This document shows positions 48,858 through 61,249 of a stretch of 64,000 nucleotides of DNA, piece by piece; the stretch's first letter is position 1; each line of letters begins with the position of its first letter. Location: positions 18,848,838 to 18,912,837 of the forward strand of contig NC_081547.1 of assembly GCF_901000735.1 (NCBI RefSeq), given 5' to 3'. The translations under genes and the position numbers were made by a program. The notes under the pieces were generated by a model. That model worked only from the letters and a program-made list of their open reading frames with translations, was not told the DNA's origin and did not search any database. Source of the stretch: Corylus avellana. Its lineage: Eukaryota; Streptophyta; Magnoliopsida; Fagales; Betulaceae.

Positions 48858-50225
48858 TGTTAAGTGCCAAAAATATTCATATTTTAGCCCTTAACTTATA
48901 TTTGTTAATTCCTTAGTTTTGTTAATTTATGTTATTTTAGTTCTTTTATGTGTTTTATATATTTTTGTAGGCTTTTGGAAGAAAATGAAGTAATTATGAA
49001 AGTATCGGGCTTAAAGAGTAAATTTGGGAAAAGATCGAACACACTACAAGCAAAAGGACTAGACGAGCGCAAGGCGTGCACTCGTGCGTACAAGCAGCAA
49101 CCTCGATCGCACCTGCGATCGAGTGCCCAACACCAGAGATCGATCATAGTCTTGCAATTGATCGCACACTGGCTGCGATCGATTGCACCCGTGCGCTAAA
49201 GAATAGTCAACTACGGCTAGAATTTTCTTTCCTTATATATTAGGGTATTCCATGTTCCACTTGTAATAGGACTAAATCCTAAGAATTTTCTAGATTTACT
49301 AGGGGGTTCTAGGATTTCTTTAGGCCTATAAATAGACCTCTTAGCTTCTAGGAAAAGGGTGTGGAGAAAGCGGCACAAGCTCTCGAAAGGAACTGAAGGC
49401 TAGATCAAGAGGAGTTTGAGTTTTTCTTCTCTTCCACCTTTTATTTTGTTATGTAGTTTATATTTTAATTGAGGCTAGATTGAAACCCTAGTCATGTCTA
49501 TTTAGGATTTCAATATTGGTGCCTTTGCTACAATTATATTTTAGTGTATTTAACTTGGTTAATTCCTATTTTCTTGAATTTCTCACATGTGTTTGCCTAA
49601 TCAATATATGCATATAGTATGGATTAGTTAATTAAATCAATTTGGATGACCGAGTCTTGGGTTTAATAAAGTAATAAAAGAATCTCATGCCGAGTTCTTA
49701 GGTTAATCAACATGAAAACCGGGAGTATATACCCATGTCTTAGGTTTCATGTGTTTGTCGATTTTCATAGATTCATGCTTTCTTAAAAAACAACTTAGTA
49801 CACACTCATATTAAATCCTTTAAAAAATAAATGAATTAGAGTATACACACATGCCTAATTTGTTGCTTTGAAAAATCTATAGCTTAAGGAGTATACACTC
49901 ATGCCCTTAGGTTGGCAAACATTAAATATACTGGTATGATTGAAGCATTGGCATATTGTTATCTTAATTAGTTTGATTAGTGGTGGATATCAAAACCTTA
50001 ATCCTTTTTAGTTTTCGTTTATCTTTTATTTTATAATTTTAATTCAATCATGACAATTGAATTTTATCTGTTAATTAAATAGGAAATTACTTCTAAACAT
50101 AATTTACCAATCCTCGTGGGAATGATCTTGTATTTGACTGCTATATTATCGTTTGATCTTGTATATTTACGAGTAAAATGTACAAAGTATTTGCCTATTA
50201 ATTTATGTGAGTATTTTGCACAACA
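48858..50225 (+). mobile_element. Solo LTR, Tat-like, with perfect TSD
   Basis: Begins TGTTAAGTGCCAAAAATATT and ends TTTTGCACAACA; TGTCC flanks both sides (48853-48857 and 50226-50230). A plus-strand CTATAAATAG TATA box is at 49326-49335, with CpG-rich GCGATCGA motifs 140-260 bases upstream (49068-49190). No internal sequence is present, so it is a solo LTR of 1368 bp. Confidence 0.85.
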
Positions 50226-50689
50226 TGTCCAAAACAATGTGAATTTTCTTTCAATAACCCACTAAATTTCTAATTAGCAATTTTCATCATCTTTTACATT
50301 AAGTCTATTTACCTAACTCCATTTAAATCTTAATAAAATTGCAAATCTTGTTTATCCTTGATCTTAAGATCACCTTTATTGTAGGGTATAAATTTCGGCA
50401 TATTACTAAAGATCAAATCATCAACTCTTCGATCAATTACACCTATTAATTTATGTAGGTATTTTGCACAACATGTCCAAAACAATGTAACTTTTCTTTC
50501 AATAACTCACTAAATTTCTAATTAGCAATTTTCATCATCTTTCACATTAAGTCTATTTACCTAACTCATTATAAATCTTAATAAAATTGTAAATTTTCCT
50601 TATCCTTGATGTTAAGATCACCTTTAGTGTAGGGTATAAATTTCGGCATATTACTAAAGATCAAATTATCAACTCTTCTATCAGTTACG
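50194..50689. repeat. 248-bp tandem duplication spanning the solo-LTR end
   Basis: Two units start CCTATTAATTTATGT (50194 and 50442). Each includes the last ~32 bases of the LTR, the TGTCC target copy and about 210 bases of flank. The duplication must therefore postdate the LTR insertion. Confidence 0.85.
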
Positions 50690-51582
50690 CCCGGCCATCA
50701 TTATCACATTTTCTGACTATGCTATAAAGAGAGGAAAGCATCAATAGATAAAAGTACGCGATTAATTGCTGAATATACTATCAATTTACTAAAAGATAAC
50801 TGACTTTACCATTGAAAAAAGAATTTGTCGAAAATACTCCAGCGTGTTCTCTTAACCCTTTGTTTATCTTAAAGTTTATTTGGAATTGCGTTTGAGAAAT
50901 AGAACTTTTAAGTTAAAAAAAAAACTTTTAGGCAAAAGCTTCATTTTTAAGCTTTTTTTTTTTTTTTTGTAAGTATTTTTTCGCCATTTTTAGGCTTTTG
51001 GACCTTTAAAAACGCTTTTAATTTTTTTACCAAGCGAGTACATTTTTCTTCAAATAAATTTTGTGAATATTAAAAATACTTTTAGACCCTTCAAATACAA
51101 TCTCAAATAAACCTTTACAAATCCAAGAAGGGGCAGCATTCGGAAGACTACCAGTCCCCCTTTAGGTTTTACCAAACGGGGACTGTTTTAAAATATTGAA
51201 CTCACAATTATACAAAATCAAAGCTATCCAATAATTCACTCCGACCTGATCCCAAAATAAATGGCTCAGTCCTCGTGAAATCCTAATTATTATTTTTTGT
51301 CATTTAGTATCTGACACGTGTCCGGCTGCAATAGCTTCAATCCCACTCACTTGGGCACCCCGGCACGTGATGTAGACCCACGTATTATGAGCCCCATTCT
51401 CGACCGTCGATTGTCTGTCTTCTATCAGCGAATCTTCGGCTCATGGCCGTCAGATTGCAAAAAGACCGCACCACGCTAGCAAACACGTGTGGGCTATTTT
51501 CTGCTGTTAAAAAAACAAATCTGAAAAAGCTGACTCACGTTAAACGACAAAACAAAACTGTGAGTTTGTGTCAAAAATATAT
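50690..51582. other. Low-copy-looking spacer with clustered G-boxes
   Basis: No gene is recognised. Three CACGTG palindromes occur at 51315, 51364 and 51484 within a GC-richer stretch (51310-51500), two of them in ABRE-like contexts (ACACGTGT). It may be a promoter remnant; no reading frame follows on either strand. Confidence 0.4.
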
Positions 51583-51987
51583 GACTCTATGAGAAATGAT
51601 AACTTGGGCAATTTGGGATCAACTTTTTTTCTTATTTTTTAATTTAAAAAAATAATAAAATTAAAAATTAAAAAATTTTCTGAAAAAAATTGGTCATTAT
51701 TATGAATAATTTTTTAAAAAAATACCAAATAAAAGAAGGACCAAAATAAAAATTATTGCTTCAAAAATGTTTTTAATTTTTAATTTTGTTATTTTTAAAA
51801 TTAAAAAATAAGAAAAAAGTTTCAAAACCAAAATACAGTTTTTATTTTTTTTAAAAATACCAAAATAAATAATAACCAAAATAAAAATTATTGCTTAAAA
51901 TTTTTTTTTTATTTTTTAAATTAAAAATAAAAAAGTCAAAAATTGGCCTAAAGTTAAATAAAATAGTTGTGCCTTTTAACCTTTTCT
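51583..51987. mobile_element. Second copy of the palindromic MITE family
   Basis: Shares AATTGGTCATTATTATGAAT, ATACCAAATAAAAGAAGGA and the mirrored ATTTTTTAATTT arms with the element at 28576. Possible 9-bp flanks AAAATATAT (51574 and 51988) may be chance in AT-rich DNA, so the ends are approximate. Confidence 0.65.
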
Positions 51988-52659
51988 AAAATATATTGGG
52001 CTTTGTTTGGTAATGGGGATGGGGTTGACCCAAACACTGTTTATCACCATTTCTCAAAAAAATTAACATCAAAACATTCTAATTTTTTCACTTTTAATAT
52101 CAAATCATTCACTTTTTATTATTATTCAAATAAAAAAATCACTACAAAATAAAACTTTTTCACTTTTCCATAACACATTTTCATTTTTTTTATACCAAAT
52201 ATTCTTACTTTTTTCACATTAATTTATATTAAATACAGTGTTTAGGTCATTCAATTTGCCAAACACCCCCTTGAAGGGGGTTCCGCTTCACTCTCGAGGA
52301 ATCAATCCAGTTTACGGTTAATTCACGTCGTTAACTGGCAATTCCCTGCCCCACTTTTGATGACGTTGCAGACACGGTTTTGGTTTTGCACGATTTTTGG
52401 CATGTTTTATATTATTATTTAAAAAAATAAATAAAAACAAAAAAAAAAAGTCCACGTAACCTACCAAAAATTTACTAATATCCCTCCTAAAGGTACAAAA
52501 AGACAAAAATGATTACAAATTTTTGTCAAGAAGACAAAAGTGTCCTTATAAATTTAGAAAGAAAAAACAAAAATATATATATATTTTTTAAAATTTCCAC
52601 TCCTCCCTTTTCAATTTTTTTTTTTTTTAACTTTTAGTTTTAATTTTTTTAAGGGAATA

Positions 52660-53010
52660 ATTATTCCCTACCGTTTACCTAATTTTCAATAAATTTTATG
52701 TGGTATCAAAATAAATTCAAAAGTTTTTGAGATATATCAAAAAAATAATTTAGTCCATATATTCAAATTCAGCCCACTAATTTAACGAATTTTATTAGTG
52801 TGAGATTAACTTAAATGGGACTAAATGTCACAATTTTATTGGTCCTAACATTTCAATTATCAAAATCCGATAAGTCAATTAGCATAATTTGACGGACGGT
52901 AGGGACTAAATAGATCTTTTTGGCATACTTCAAGGACGTTTGAGTTCATTTTGATACCACAATGATCTAATTGCAAATCAGGTAAATCACAAAAACTGGT
53001 TTTGTATTTT
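52660..53010. mobile_element. MITE of the 'ATGTGGTATCAAAATGAA' family
   Basis: Inverted arms begin near GTTTACCTAATTTTCAAT and its counterpart before 53010, both carrying TGTGGTATCAAAAT. The same family occurs at 60822-61172. Non-coding; the ends are approximate. Confidence 0.65.
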
Positions 53011-54959
53011 TTTTTTCCTTTTTTTTAAATTTTATGGAATGTATTTTTGTCATTAGTGAGAACATTGACAATTTTTGATAATTTGATGAGACATTATCAC
53101 AATTTAAAACATTCATTTATAAAGTATAAAAAAGTCATGAAAAGGAATATGTTTGTGAGAAGTTTTTATAATCGCTTTTTTATTCAATTTTTTCGAGTGG
53201 ACCAAAGAGAAGTGTTTGACTGTTACATATTGTGTTTAAAATAATGAGAACTCTAAATAATTTAACATAACTTATAAATTAAAAGACTAAATAGAAGTAC
53301 TCAATTAGATATTGACTTTGGCTTAACCAGAATTAAGATTAAATAGATATTTTTCGTTAATAATTGTTGCTTTATATATGATATAGATTTTCTCCGCTCT
53401 AGAAGTTTATAAATTGTTATTTGTCTATTGACATGTTTAAAATAATTAATTTTTTTTAATAAAATTATAAAAAAAAATATTACATGTTCAAAGAAGATAT
53501 GAATGTTTTATTAGGGCTTTCAAAACAGATTTAGGTGTTGGTTCGTGTTAATCCGGTTAACCTGTCAACCCGTTTATATCAATCTGAACACGACACGTTA
53601 ATTAAACAGATAACATGTTTATGACCCGAACCCATTTAACTTTAACTTTAATCCTAAAAGTATGTGTCATGTTCGTGGTGAGTTCACAAGTCAGTCATAA
53701 TTTTATAAACCGGATTAAAACAAATTTATGTTTATATAGCTCTTGTAAAAATAGTTCATTAAATTTTTTTTATAAAAAAAAATTAACAAAATGTTTTTTA
53801 ATGCAACTTATCAACGATCCCTCAAATGTTTTTTACAAAAATCGTTGAAGTAAGATGAGGACCACATGTTTAAAAATGCTTTTCAAATTATTATTATTAT
53901 TTTTTTAAAAAAAAAAAAAAAAATCAGCTAATTACCAAAAACGTTGCCAAACGGGCCTCAGGTTGTTTGGCAATATCAAGAAGAAAAAAAAAAAAAGGGG
54001 TGGAGGAAATGGAGCACACGTCGGTGGTGAAGTTACCGATAGGGGAAAAAAGAAAAGAATTTTTATTTAGAAAAAAGAAAAAAGAAAAAAATGGTTGGCC
54101 TCGTTAACCCCAACGGAAAACATCGCTGTTAGTGGGTGCAGAAGACGCTGGTCAGTTATTTTTGAACCAAGCAGTGGGTTTGTCTTTTTGTGCTGACAAC
54201 CTAAAAAGGTAAAGAAACCAACTCTTCGGAAACCTCTTTTCTTTATCAAAGCAAATTTCACGTCTATTCTCATGGACCATTCTTAGGTCCAAGTGCTCCA
54301 ATCACATTCCTCCATCCAACTTCAATAAAAAGCAATATATATATTGTAATTTAAATAAAAATTTTATACAAAATGATATCTTAATGTGCTTTACGTGCTA
54401 AATATATATATTTATTGTTAAAGTAATATTATATATTACATTCGTTTTATTCTATTTTATTAAACTGTCATGCTTTTTTTTTTTTTTGTTAAAATAAAAT
54501 AAAATAAAAAGCTGATAGACACTATCACAATAATTTATAATGTTTGCTTGTATTATGTATGTTATCGAGAAGAGATATATTTTAGTTTTCCATTTTGTAT
54601 TGTCATTAACCCAATTCAGACAAATTACAAATTCTTTAAAGCAGGTGAAGATGTAAGTCATTTGCGAATGTAGCTTGAGAGAACCCTTATTGCGGTCCAA
54701 TCTGATGGATACTACCATTGGGAGTACGAATACCTTTATCAAGCATCTAAACAGACTTCCAGAAAAGCCATGGCGATTTAGATGAAAAGTAACAATGAAA
54801 AAAAGGTTTTCAAAAAGAAACCAAAAAAAAAAGAAAAGAAAAAAGATCTACTTCACTTATGAAGAGTTTGAAGTTTAACCGGATTGGGTTTAATAGAAAG
54901 CAATTCAACAACGTAACATAATAAAAATTCAAAATAAAAGACAGAATAAAATGTCCAAA
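53011..54959. other. AT-rich spacer with a hAT-like fragment
   Basis: A fragment at 53511-53720 (TTCGTGTTAATCCGGTTAACC, ATGACCCGAACCC) resembles the hAT-like element at 28346. Otherwise only AT-rich DNA and poly(A)/poly(T) tracts are seen. Confidence 0.4.
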
Positions 54960-55451
54960 AAACAGCAACGTCGGAGTTGTCAGAGACGCACGGGGGCACG
55001 AGCTAGTGAGGGATCCAGAAGACTTGCGAAGGTGGTGGATGGTGGTAGGGCAGCGAGGAAGAGGCCTCACTCGCCGGTGCGTGGAGGACGCGAGCTCGCG
55101 AGTAAGATCTTCGTGAAGGCAGGCTGAACATGCTCGCCTCGCGGTGCCCTCGAAGCTGGGATGCTGCTGGCGTGACGATGCATGGAGGCGGCCAAGAACC
55201 CAGTGGATTGGCTCGTGTGCATCAAAGACTTCTTGGAGTGGCTAATGATGGTGGTGGTCGGAGGTTTTGCAGTGGAGGATGGGGCGTTGCTATTATTGGA
55301 CAGAGATAAAACAATTAAAGCGTTAGATAAGGCCTCCGAGGAGGCGGATATGGTCTCCAAAGAAACCTTTTTGGCCTCTAAAGAGGCAAGAAAGGGAGGG
55401 GGAGGGAGGAAAAGAGAAATAAAAGGAAAAGGGGGAGAAGGAAGCCACTAA
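54960..55451. other. GC-rich island with opposing open frames
   Basis: This stretch is markedly richer in G+C than its surroundings. It holds a minus-strand frame (55360-55067, 97 residues, Ser/Ala-rich) and a plus-strand frame (55182-55451, 89 residues, with a Lys/Glu-rich tail). Neither has a recognisable domain. It could be a gene remnant or captured exon; coding status is unproven. Confidence 0.25.
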
Positions 55452-56305
55452 GGTTAGCGAGGAGAAGCTTGGGAGATTTATGGAGGAAAGAGAAAGAGAG
55501 CGAGATACAATTAAGTGTATCACTTCCAAACAAACTTTCTTCACTTCTCCACTCTACTATTGTGGTTGTTAGATCTAGTTAATAAAGATAGACGAAGATA
55601 AACGGAATTAACAAATTAAAACCTTTTTTTCTTTTGAAATTTAAATTTTTAATTGCAATTATGTCAATAATGTGACAATGTCAAGTCTTTTTAATTTTTA
55701 GAAGATGTCCCGATATTAAAATTATTTACACCAATTTTAGTTGAAATGGAGAGAATCTTTGCTAGCCATTCTATTTTAATCCTCCAATTTGTAGAAGAAA
55801 AGAAAAAGATCGAAGGGGATTCCTCGTGTATTTTCATTTTTTCATTTTTTTTTTAAAAAAGTCAACTTCTTTTCAAATTATTACAAAACTATTTTTTTTT
55901 TCATACATAAAATTTAAAACTTACTTTTACTTTATATTACATCAATAAATTTTTATCAAACAATCCCGTAAAGAGATATTGAACCGAGAGATGGAGAGAG
56001 CCCACATTTAGGTTGTCGAGGGAGGATTAAGATCTCCTAATTTTTTTTTAAAAAATTTGAAATTCTCAAATTCATAAATTTCAGTTGTCCAACTCATCTA
56101 AGTGTTTCAGAATTTAATAAAGAAGCTATTAAGTGATAAAAATTTAATAAGGTAGCTTTCTCATTAAATTTTGAAATATGACTTATTTTAAACACTTAAA
56201 TAAAATAAATGGCTGAAACTTATAAATTTAAAAATCTCAAATTTTAAAAATATTTAGGAGATCTCAATCCGTCGAGGGCTATTTCTTTTCTTTTACAATT
56301 GTCAT

Positions 56306-56351
<46 letters not shown>

Positions 56352-56519
56352 TTATTTTTTATTTTTTTTAATCGTTGGGAAATCGGTGGCCAAATTTATA
56401 TTGTATCACAATATTTTGCGTGTGAATTTATACATATTAGAAGTTGCCTCTTCTTTAACACCAAAACTGGGAATATACGTAGTTTTATACCATACGTTGT
56501 ACTATACATCTAGCCTTGT
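55452..56519. other. Spacer with TA microsatellite
   Basis: An uninterrupted (TA)n run lies at about 56309-56348. The rest is AT-rich sequence without a recognised gene; the right part is probably the distal promoter of the FCS-like zinc finger gene. Confidence 0.45.
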
Positions 56520-58060
56520 TAATCATGGGAGAGAGAGAGAGAGAGAGAGGAGTATATCAGAAGCCTCAGTGCCTCTGTGTTTCTCTGATTTTGATGCATG
56601 CTGGAGCGCAAAAAAAAAAAAAAAGAAAAAATGGAAAAGGAAAAAATATAGAGAGAGGTGTGCTGGGCAAGTTATCATACTGTCAATATTTAACTTTGCT
56701 GCATTTGGGTTTCTCTCCAGAGTTTCAGCCTACAAACCTCATCTACTGAGTTTTGCAGGGGTGAGAACCAGGTGGGTTTTCTATCTTTTAGTCATTTTAT
56801 CTGGCTTTGTTGCTTTTACCACTGATCCATTTGTGCATCCTTGGATTTTCTGGATCTCAAAATCGGGTTTTGAATTAAAGCCTGGATGGTTCATCGCTTC
56901 AAAAGTTATTGGTGTTTATATATATGCTTCTGAGGTTCATTTTGATGCATTCATGGAGCTTTCTGTTGTGCAAAATCATTCCTGTTTCGGTAATTTTGGG
57001 CACCCTTTTGATGCATTTGGTTGAGAGATTAATCAAATTTTGTGTTTGTGCCTGAACAAAGCTTTTCTTCCTCTTGATTTCTTCATCTCCTCCCGGGCAT
57101 GTTTAGATGATGCATTTTTAATTTATTTTGGAAGATCAAGTGGGCATTGTGCCTTCATCATGCGTATAAGATGTATCTGATCTTAGTGTTCTTTTGACTA
57201 GATATTTGATCAACTTCCCAATATGGGTTCTTTGTATTGAGCTTAATGCAGTAATGAATCTCGGGTTTCAGAGCTTTTTTAAATGTTTCTATTGGAGTTT
57301 CTCATCTGGGTTTTATGGGGTTTTTTTTGGGGTAATTATAACCGGGCAATCTTTCATCTTGATCATTAATCTATGGTATCTCCATTTGCTCTTATTTCCG
57401 AACGTTTTGTAGAAATTTCTAACTTGGTTATCTAGATTTGCGATTAATGAGTTTATTTATTTGCCTTTTGTTTCTTTGTTGCATCCTCATGGTTTGAAAT
57501 TTAAATTGTTTGTATTGAATTTAAAATCAGACAATGGATACTCCACTATAGGTCCTACAATCTGAAAACTTATGCAGGATGAAGAAATATAACATCTTTT
57601 GAATTTCTAATGCAAATTTAAATCTTTAGAACCATGAATTTCTAATGCAATAGGCTCTTTTTTCTAAAAAAAAAAATTTATTTTGAGTATTCATTGTCTG
57701 ATTTTATTTTTCCCCCAGCTCCATTAATGGCTCTAATCAATTTGGGGCTTTTTTTGGTACTAAAGAATTATGATATGTGCTTATTTCTTATTTTTGTTTT
57801 GATAAGCAATATGTGGAAGCTCCTTTTCCACTTCTACCTGAATGTAAAATTGAAACTGTCCATTTGGGTAGCTAAACCGATAAGCGGTGTCTATCACATC
57901 TTGCCTGAACTAGTTCACAGCAGCTTGGTCTTTTTTTACTGTTTTTTTTTTTTTTTTCATTACAGTACTTTGAATTGATGCAGCAAGGAATTGCTCCTGT
58001 CTTTTTAATAGGACTGAGGTTTGTAGATAATGCTGAAGAAAGGTCATACTCAGTAGTCTA
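56520..58060 (+). promoter_or_regulatory. Promoter/5' leader with intron of the FLZ gene
   Basis: A (GA)n run at 56526-56547 and a following leader-like exon may end at a GAGAACCAG/GTGGGTTT donor near 56770. A long T-rich intron then ends at a polypyrimidine-tract acceptor TTTCATTACAG at 57965. The last leader exon, 57966-58060, holds an upstream ORF. The start of transcription is not fixed. Confidence 0.45.
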
Positions 58061-58061
58061 A
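57978..58061 (+). CDS. Upstream ORF, 27 residues, overlapping the FLZ start codon
   Basis: An ATG at 57978 in the last leader exon opens 27 codons (MQQGIAPVFLIGLRFVDNAE at its start) ending in TAA at 58059-58061. The final A of the stop is the A of the main ATG, a TAATG arrangement that permits termination-reinitiation. No other function can be assigned. Whether the peptide is conserved cannot be judged here. Confidence 0.5.
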   Translation: MQQGIAPVFLIGLRFVDNAEERSYSVV

Positions 58062-59356
58062 TGGCTGATTCTGCTCCCGAGTCTTTGCAATCTGATATAT
58101 TGGGCCTGAGACATATAAGCAGCTCACTTTTCAGTATTCCTGGTTTCATTGTTGGGCTTGGTACAAAATGTTTATCAGAGTCTGACTCAGTTAGGAGCCC
58201 CACATCTCCTCTGGATTTGAAAGTTTTGTCAAATCTTAGTAACCCCTTTGGTCTCAGGTCCCCAAGAACACAATCTCAAAGTTGGCATCAAAAGAAGTGG
58301 GATTGCAATAAAGTAGGCTTTGGCATTGTTGATTCACTTGTGAATGAAACCAAAGCTTCTGTTGGAGTCCTTGATTCACCAAGGAGGAGTAATGTAATTT
58401 TCGGAGCACATTTGAAGACTAGTACTCATAATACCTCAAAGCATTACCTTGAGTCACTTCATTCTTCTGTAAAATCCAATTCTTTGCCTAAAAACTACAT
58501 CTTTTCGTCGCCCCCTAAAACCAGGACTCTCTATCCCCAATTAGGTAGCAAAAAAGTTGACTTTGGAAATGAAGGTGGCCATTTAGAATCTAAACCAACT
58601 ACAAGTATTACATCATGCTTGGTCGATTCCACCACGGCTTCATCCTTACATACTGGCTTAACTCAAACTCACAGTTTGAGTTCTATGAATTTTTGTTCAG
58701 AAAATAAGACTACCACAATGAGTTCAGGTCCAGTAATTAGCCATGGTTCAGAAGTTGTGAATTCTTTGGGTAACAAACCAAGTTCGCTTCCAATTTCGAT
58801 CGGCTCCAACCATGAACTTCCAGGTCTGCTTTCTGCAAGAGAGATAGAGCTTTCTGAGGATTATACCTGTATAATTTCTCATGGTCCAAATCCTAAAACA
58901 ACTCACATTTTTGGTGACTGTATTTTGGATTGTCACACAAATGAGTTGGCCAATTTTGGTAAGAAAGAAGAATCGGGGACTAACTCATCTCAAGTGGCTA
59001 AAAGCCCAGAAAATTTGACACCAACTCGCTCTGACAAGATTCTCAGCGTCTGCTACTCATGCAATAAAAGACTTGAAGAGGGGGAAGACATCTACATATA
59101 CAGGTTTCTTTTCTCTTTCTTTTTTGTTTGTCGAAAACTCTCTTTCTTTTTCTAGTTCACTCCATGCCAAATTTTAAGTCTGTTGTCTCCTTGGATTTCT
59201 TGCAGAGGTGAGAAAGCATTTTGCAGTCTTGAGTGCCGTGCTGAGGAGCTTTTGTGTGAGGAATCAGAGGAAACTTACAATAACTTCGCCGAAAGCTCTC
59301 CCGAATCAAGCTACGGTGAAGATCTCTTCCTGATGGGTATGCCCTTCGCCACCTAA
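58061..59356 (+). CDS. FCS-like zinc finger (FLZ, DUF581) protein
   Basis: Two coding exons, 58061-59103 and 59206-59356, join inside an Arg codon (AG/A) across a GT-AG intron of 102 bp. The product is 397 residues, starting MADSAPESLQSDILGLRHIS. The N-terminal block with RSPTSPLDLKVLSNL and NPFGLRSPR is typical of the longer FLZ proteins (FLZ10/FLZ11-like). A long Ser-rich, probably disordered middle follows. The zinc finger is at 331-358: Cys331-X2-Cys334-X19-Cys354-X2-Cys358 with the diagnostic FCS. An acidic tail ends in GMPFAT. FLZ proteins bind SnRK1 kinase subunits and act as adaptors in energy and stress signalling. Ending the frame in exon 1 would lose half the finger, so the splice is well supported. 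Confidence 0.94.
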
Positions 59357-59775
59357 TGAACTGTAATTGCTATCTCTAGGCTCCCATGTCCATGACTGAT
59401 GGAGTTGTCACATGGGTGCACCTGGAGCATCAATTTTTGAAGAGCTGCCAATGTGAATCTTTTTGTAGCCATGGATGATCACAATCTACCTCATCCCATT
59501 TGCTAGTTGTGTTACTACTTTCGTGGTATTTGTAGCACCCATGGTAGTCACAGCAAAAGAGTTTTTTCATTCTATAAAGGAGACATATATATGGTCTTAG
59601 TTTTGTTATCTAGCTTTCAGTTTTGATTAGATGGGTTGGAAGTGGCCAGATGCCCTCGCCCCATCACTTTTCTTGTCTTCTGTTTTCCTGCTGTTGCCTT
59701 TGCTGAGGGTTCATGTAGTAGCTTTTGAACCTTAATGAACTCATTGATGAATGAATGCGGCATTTACATAACAAA

Positions 59776-59813
<38 letters not shown>

Positions 59814-59860
59814 TCATGTGTGCAGAGACATTCCAGAACAATGTAACACAAATCTCTGTT

Positions 59861-59897
<37 letters not shown>

Positions 59898-60821
59898 CCA
59901 AAGGACTTGAAAAAGGGACTGGACTGTAACTCTAGCAAATTCGATTGATGTAAGAAAAAAAGTAAGAATGTTTTGTATGAAAAAAAAAAAAAAAAAAAAA
60001 AATTTGTTATGTAGTTATTTTTTTATTTGAATAATAATAAAAAGTAATTGATGTAATATAAAAAGTAAGAATATTGGGGTTGATTTTGAGAGAGAGTAGA
60101 GTTTTTTTTTCAAAATCTTTTGGCAAAATAAGCTTTCTTTCCCCCTATTGAACTCCTGCAACCTCTCATAAGTCATCAACTTAGCTAATCATGAATTTCC
60201 AAAAATCTCTACTCAAAGTAAGCAACAATCTTTAACCCAAAGCTTCTATTGACAATCTCTTCCTAAAGCACTAAGAACACCATCTGGCACAAAAACAATC
60301 ACATAACACATAAGGAATTTCATAAGTTGTGTTTGGGGTTTGTTCGACAGGAGTAGGAACACTATACGAAGTGACTCAATCTTAAAGGAATTCCTTTAAT
60401 TTCCCGTGTGTCAGTGTAGTGCATAGTGTTCTATGCATCCACCAGTCAATATAAGTCATATCACCACCTTTTTTCTTGTGCATGCATTTGCATATCTCAA
60501 TTGCAATCATGATATAAGCACATTGATCCTTCTTTCGTGTGTAATTATATCAACCTCATCATTCTTTTAGAAACACCAACTTAGTAATTAGCTTTCTTTT
60601 CAAAGCACTAACGTTTATGGACTGGTCTTTGTTTACTTAAATGGGGCTTTTGAACCCCACACATGATTGCAAGGCAATGGTTAAGAGGACAGTAGAACCC
60701 AGGAGGCATAATGTAGGCTCTTTTCTTTCTTAATGAAAAATAATAATCATAGAGTTTGTAAAAGTTAAAAATGAGGCATCCTACTCCATAATCGCCATTA
60801 TTCTTTTTTTTTAAAAAAAAA
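59357..60821. other. FLZ 3' region and spacer with microsatellites
   Basis: The 3' UTR probably extends a few hundred bases. A (CT)n run at 59778-59811 and an (AT)n run at 59862-59893 follow, then a poly(A) run at 59980-60002. No further gene is seen to 60821. Confidence 0.5.
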
Positions 60822-61172
60822 GTAAAATTTGTCCTTAATTTGTAATTAACTCCATGTGGTATCCAAATGAATTTAAATGTCCATTAGATATGCCAAAAAA
60901 ATAATTTAGTCTTTACAATCAAATTCTGTTAACTGACTTAACAGATTCTGATAGCATGAAATGTTAGAGCCAATAAAATTGTGATACTTGTCTGATTTAA
61001 GTCGGTGTCATATTAATGGAATCTATTAAATTAGTAGACGAAATTTGACTGTAAAAACTAAATTGTTTTTTTTTTTTTTTTGACATACCTCAAAGACCTT
61101 TAAGTTCATTTTGATACCACATGAAGCTAATTGTAAATTTGATAAAGAATAAGGACTAATTTTGCATTTTCC
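60822..61172. mobile_element. MITE, same family as 52660-53010
   Basis: Arms TAAAATTTGTCCTTAATTTG and the mirrored AAGGACTAATTTTGCATTTT at the right end enclose mirrored TGTGGTATCAAAATGAA-type blocks. Non-coding; no clear target duplication. Confidence 0.7.
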
Positions 61173-61249
61173 CCCCCAAAAAAATCTAAATATTAGGAAA
61201 AAAACCGTGAAACAGTAAAATGAAGTAAACGTGGTCACTAGTTTTACTT

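Noticed and set aside
50194..50689. Possible CRISPR-like or satellite array
   Set aside because: Only two 248-bp units exist and they include an LTR end; it is a plain tandem duplication. No CRISPR array exists in the window.
56299..57024. 241-codon plus-strand ORF
   Set aside because: It starts in a TA microsatellite and runs through a GA repeat and poly(A). It looks like untranslated leader and intron sequence of the FLZ gene.
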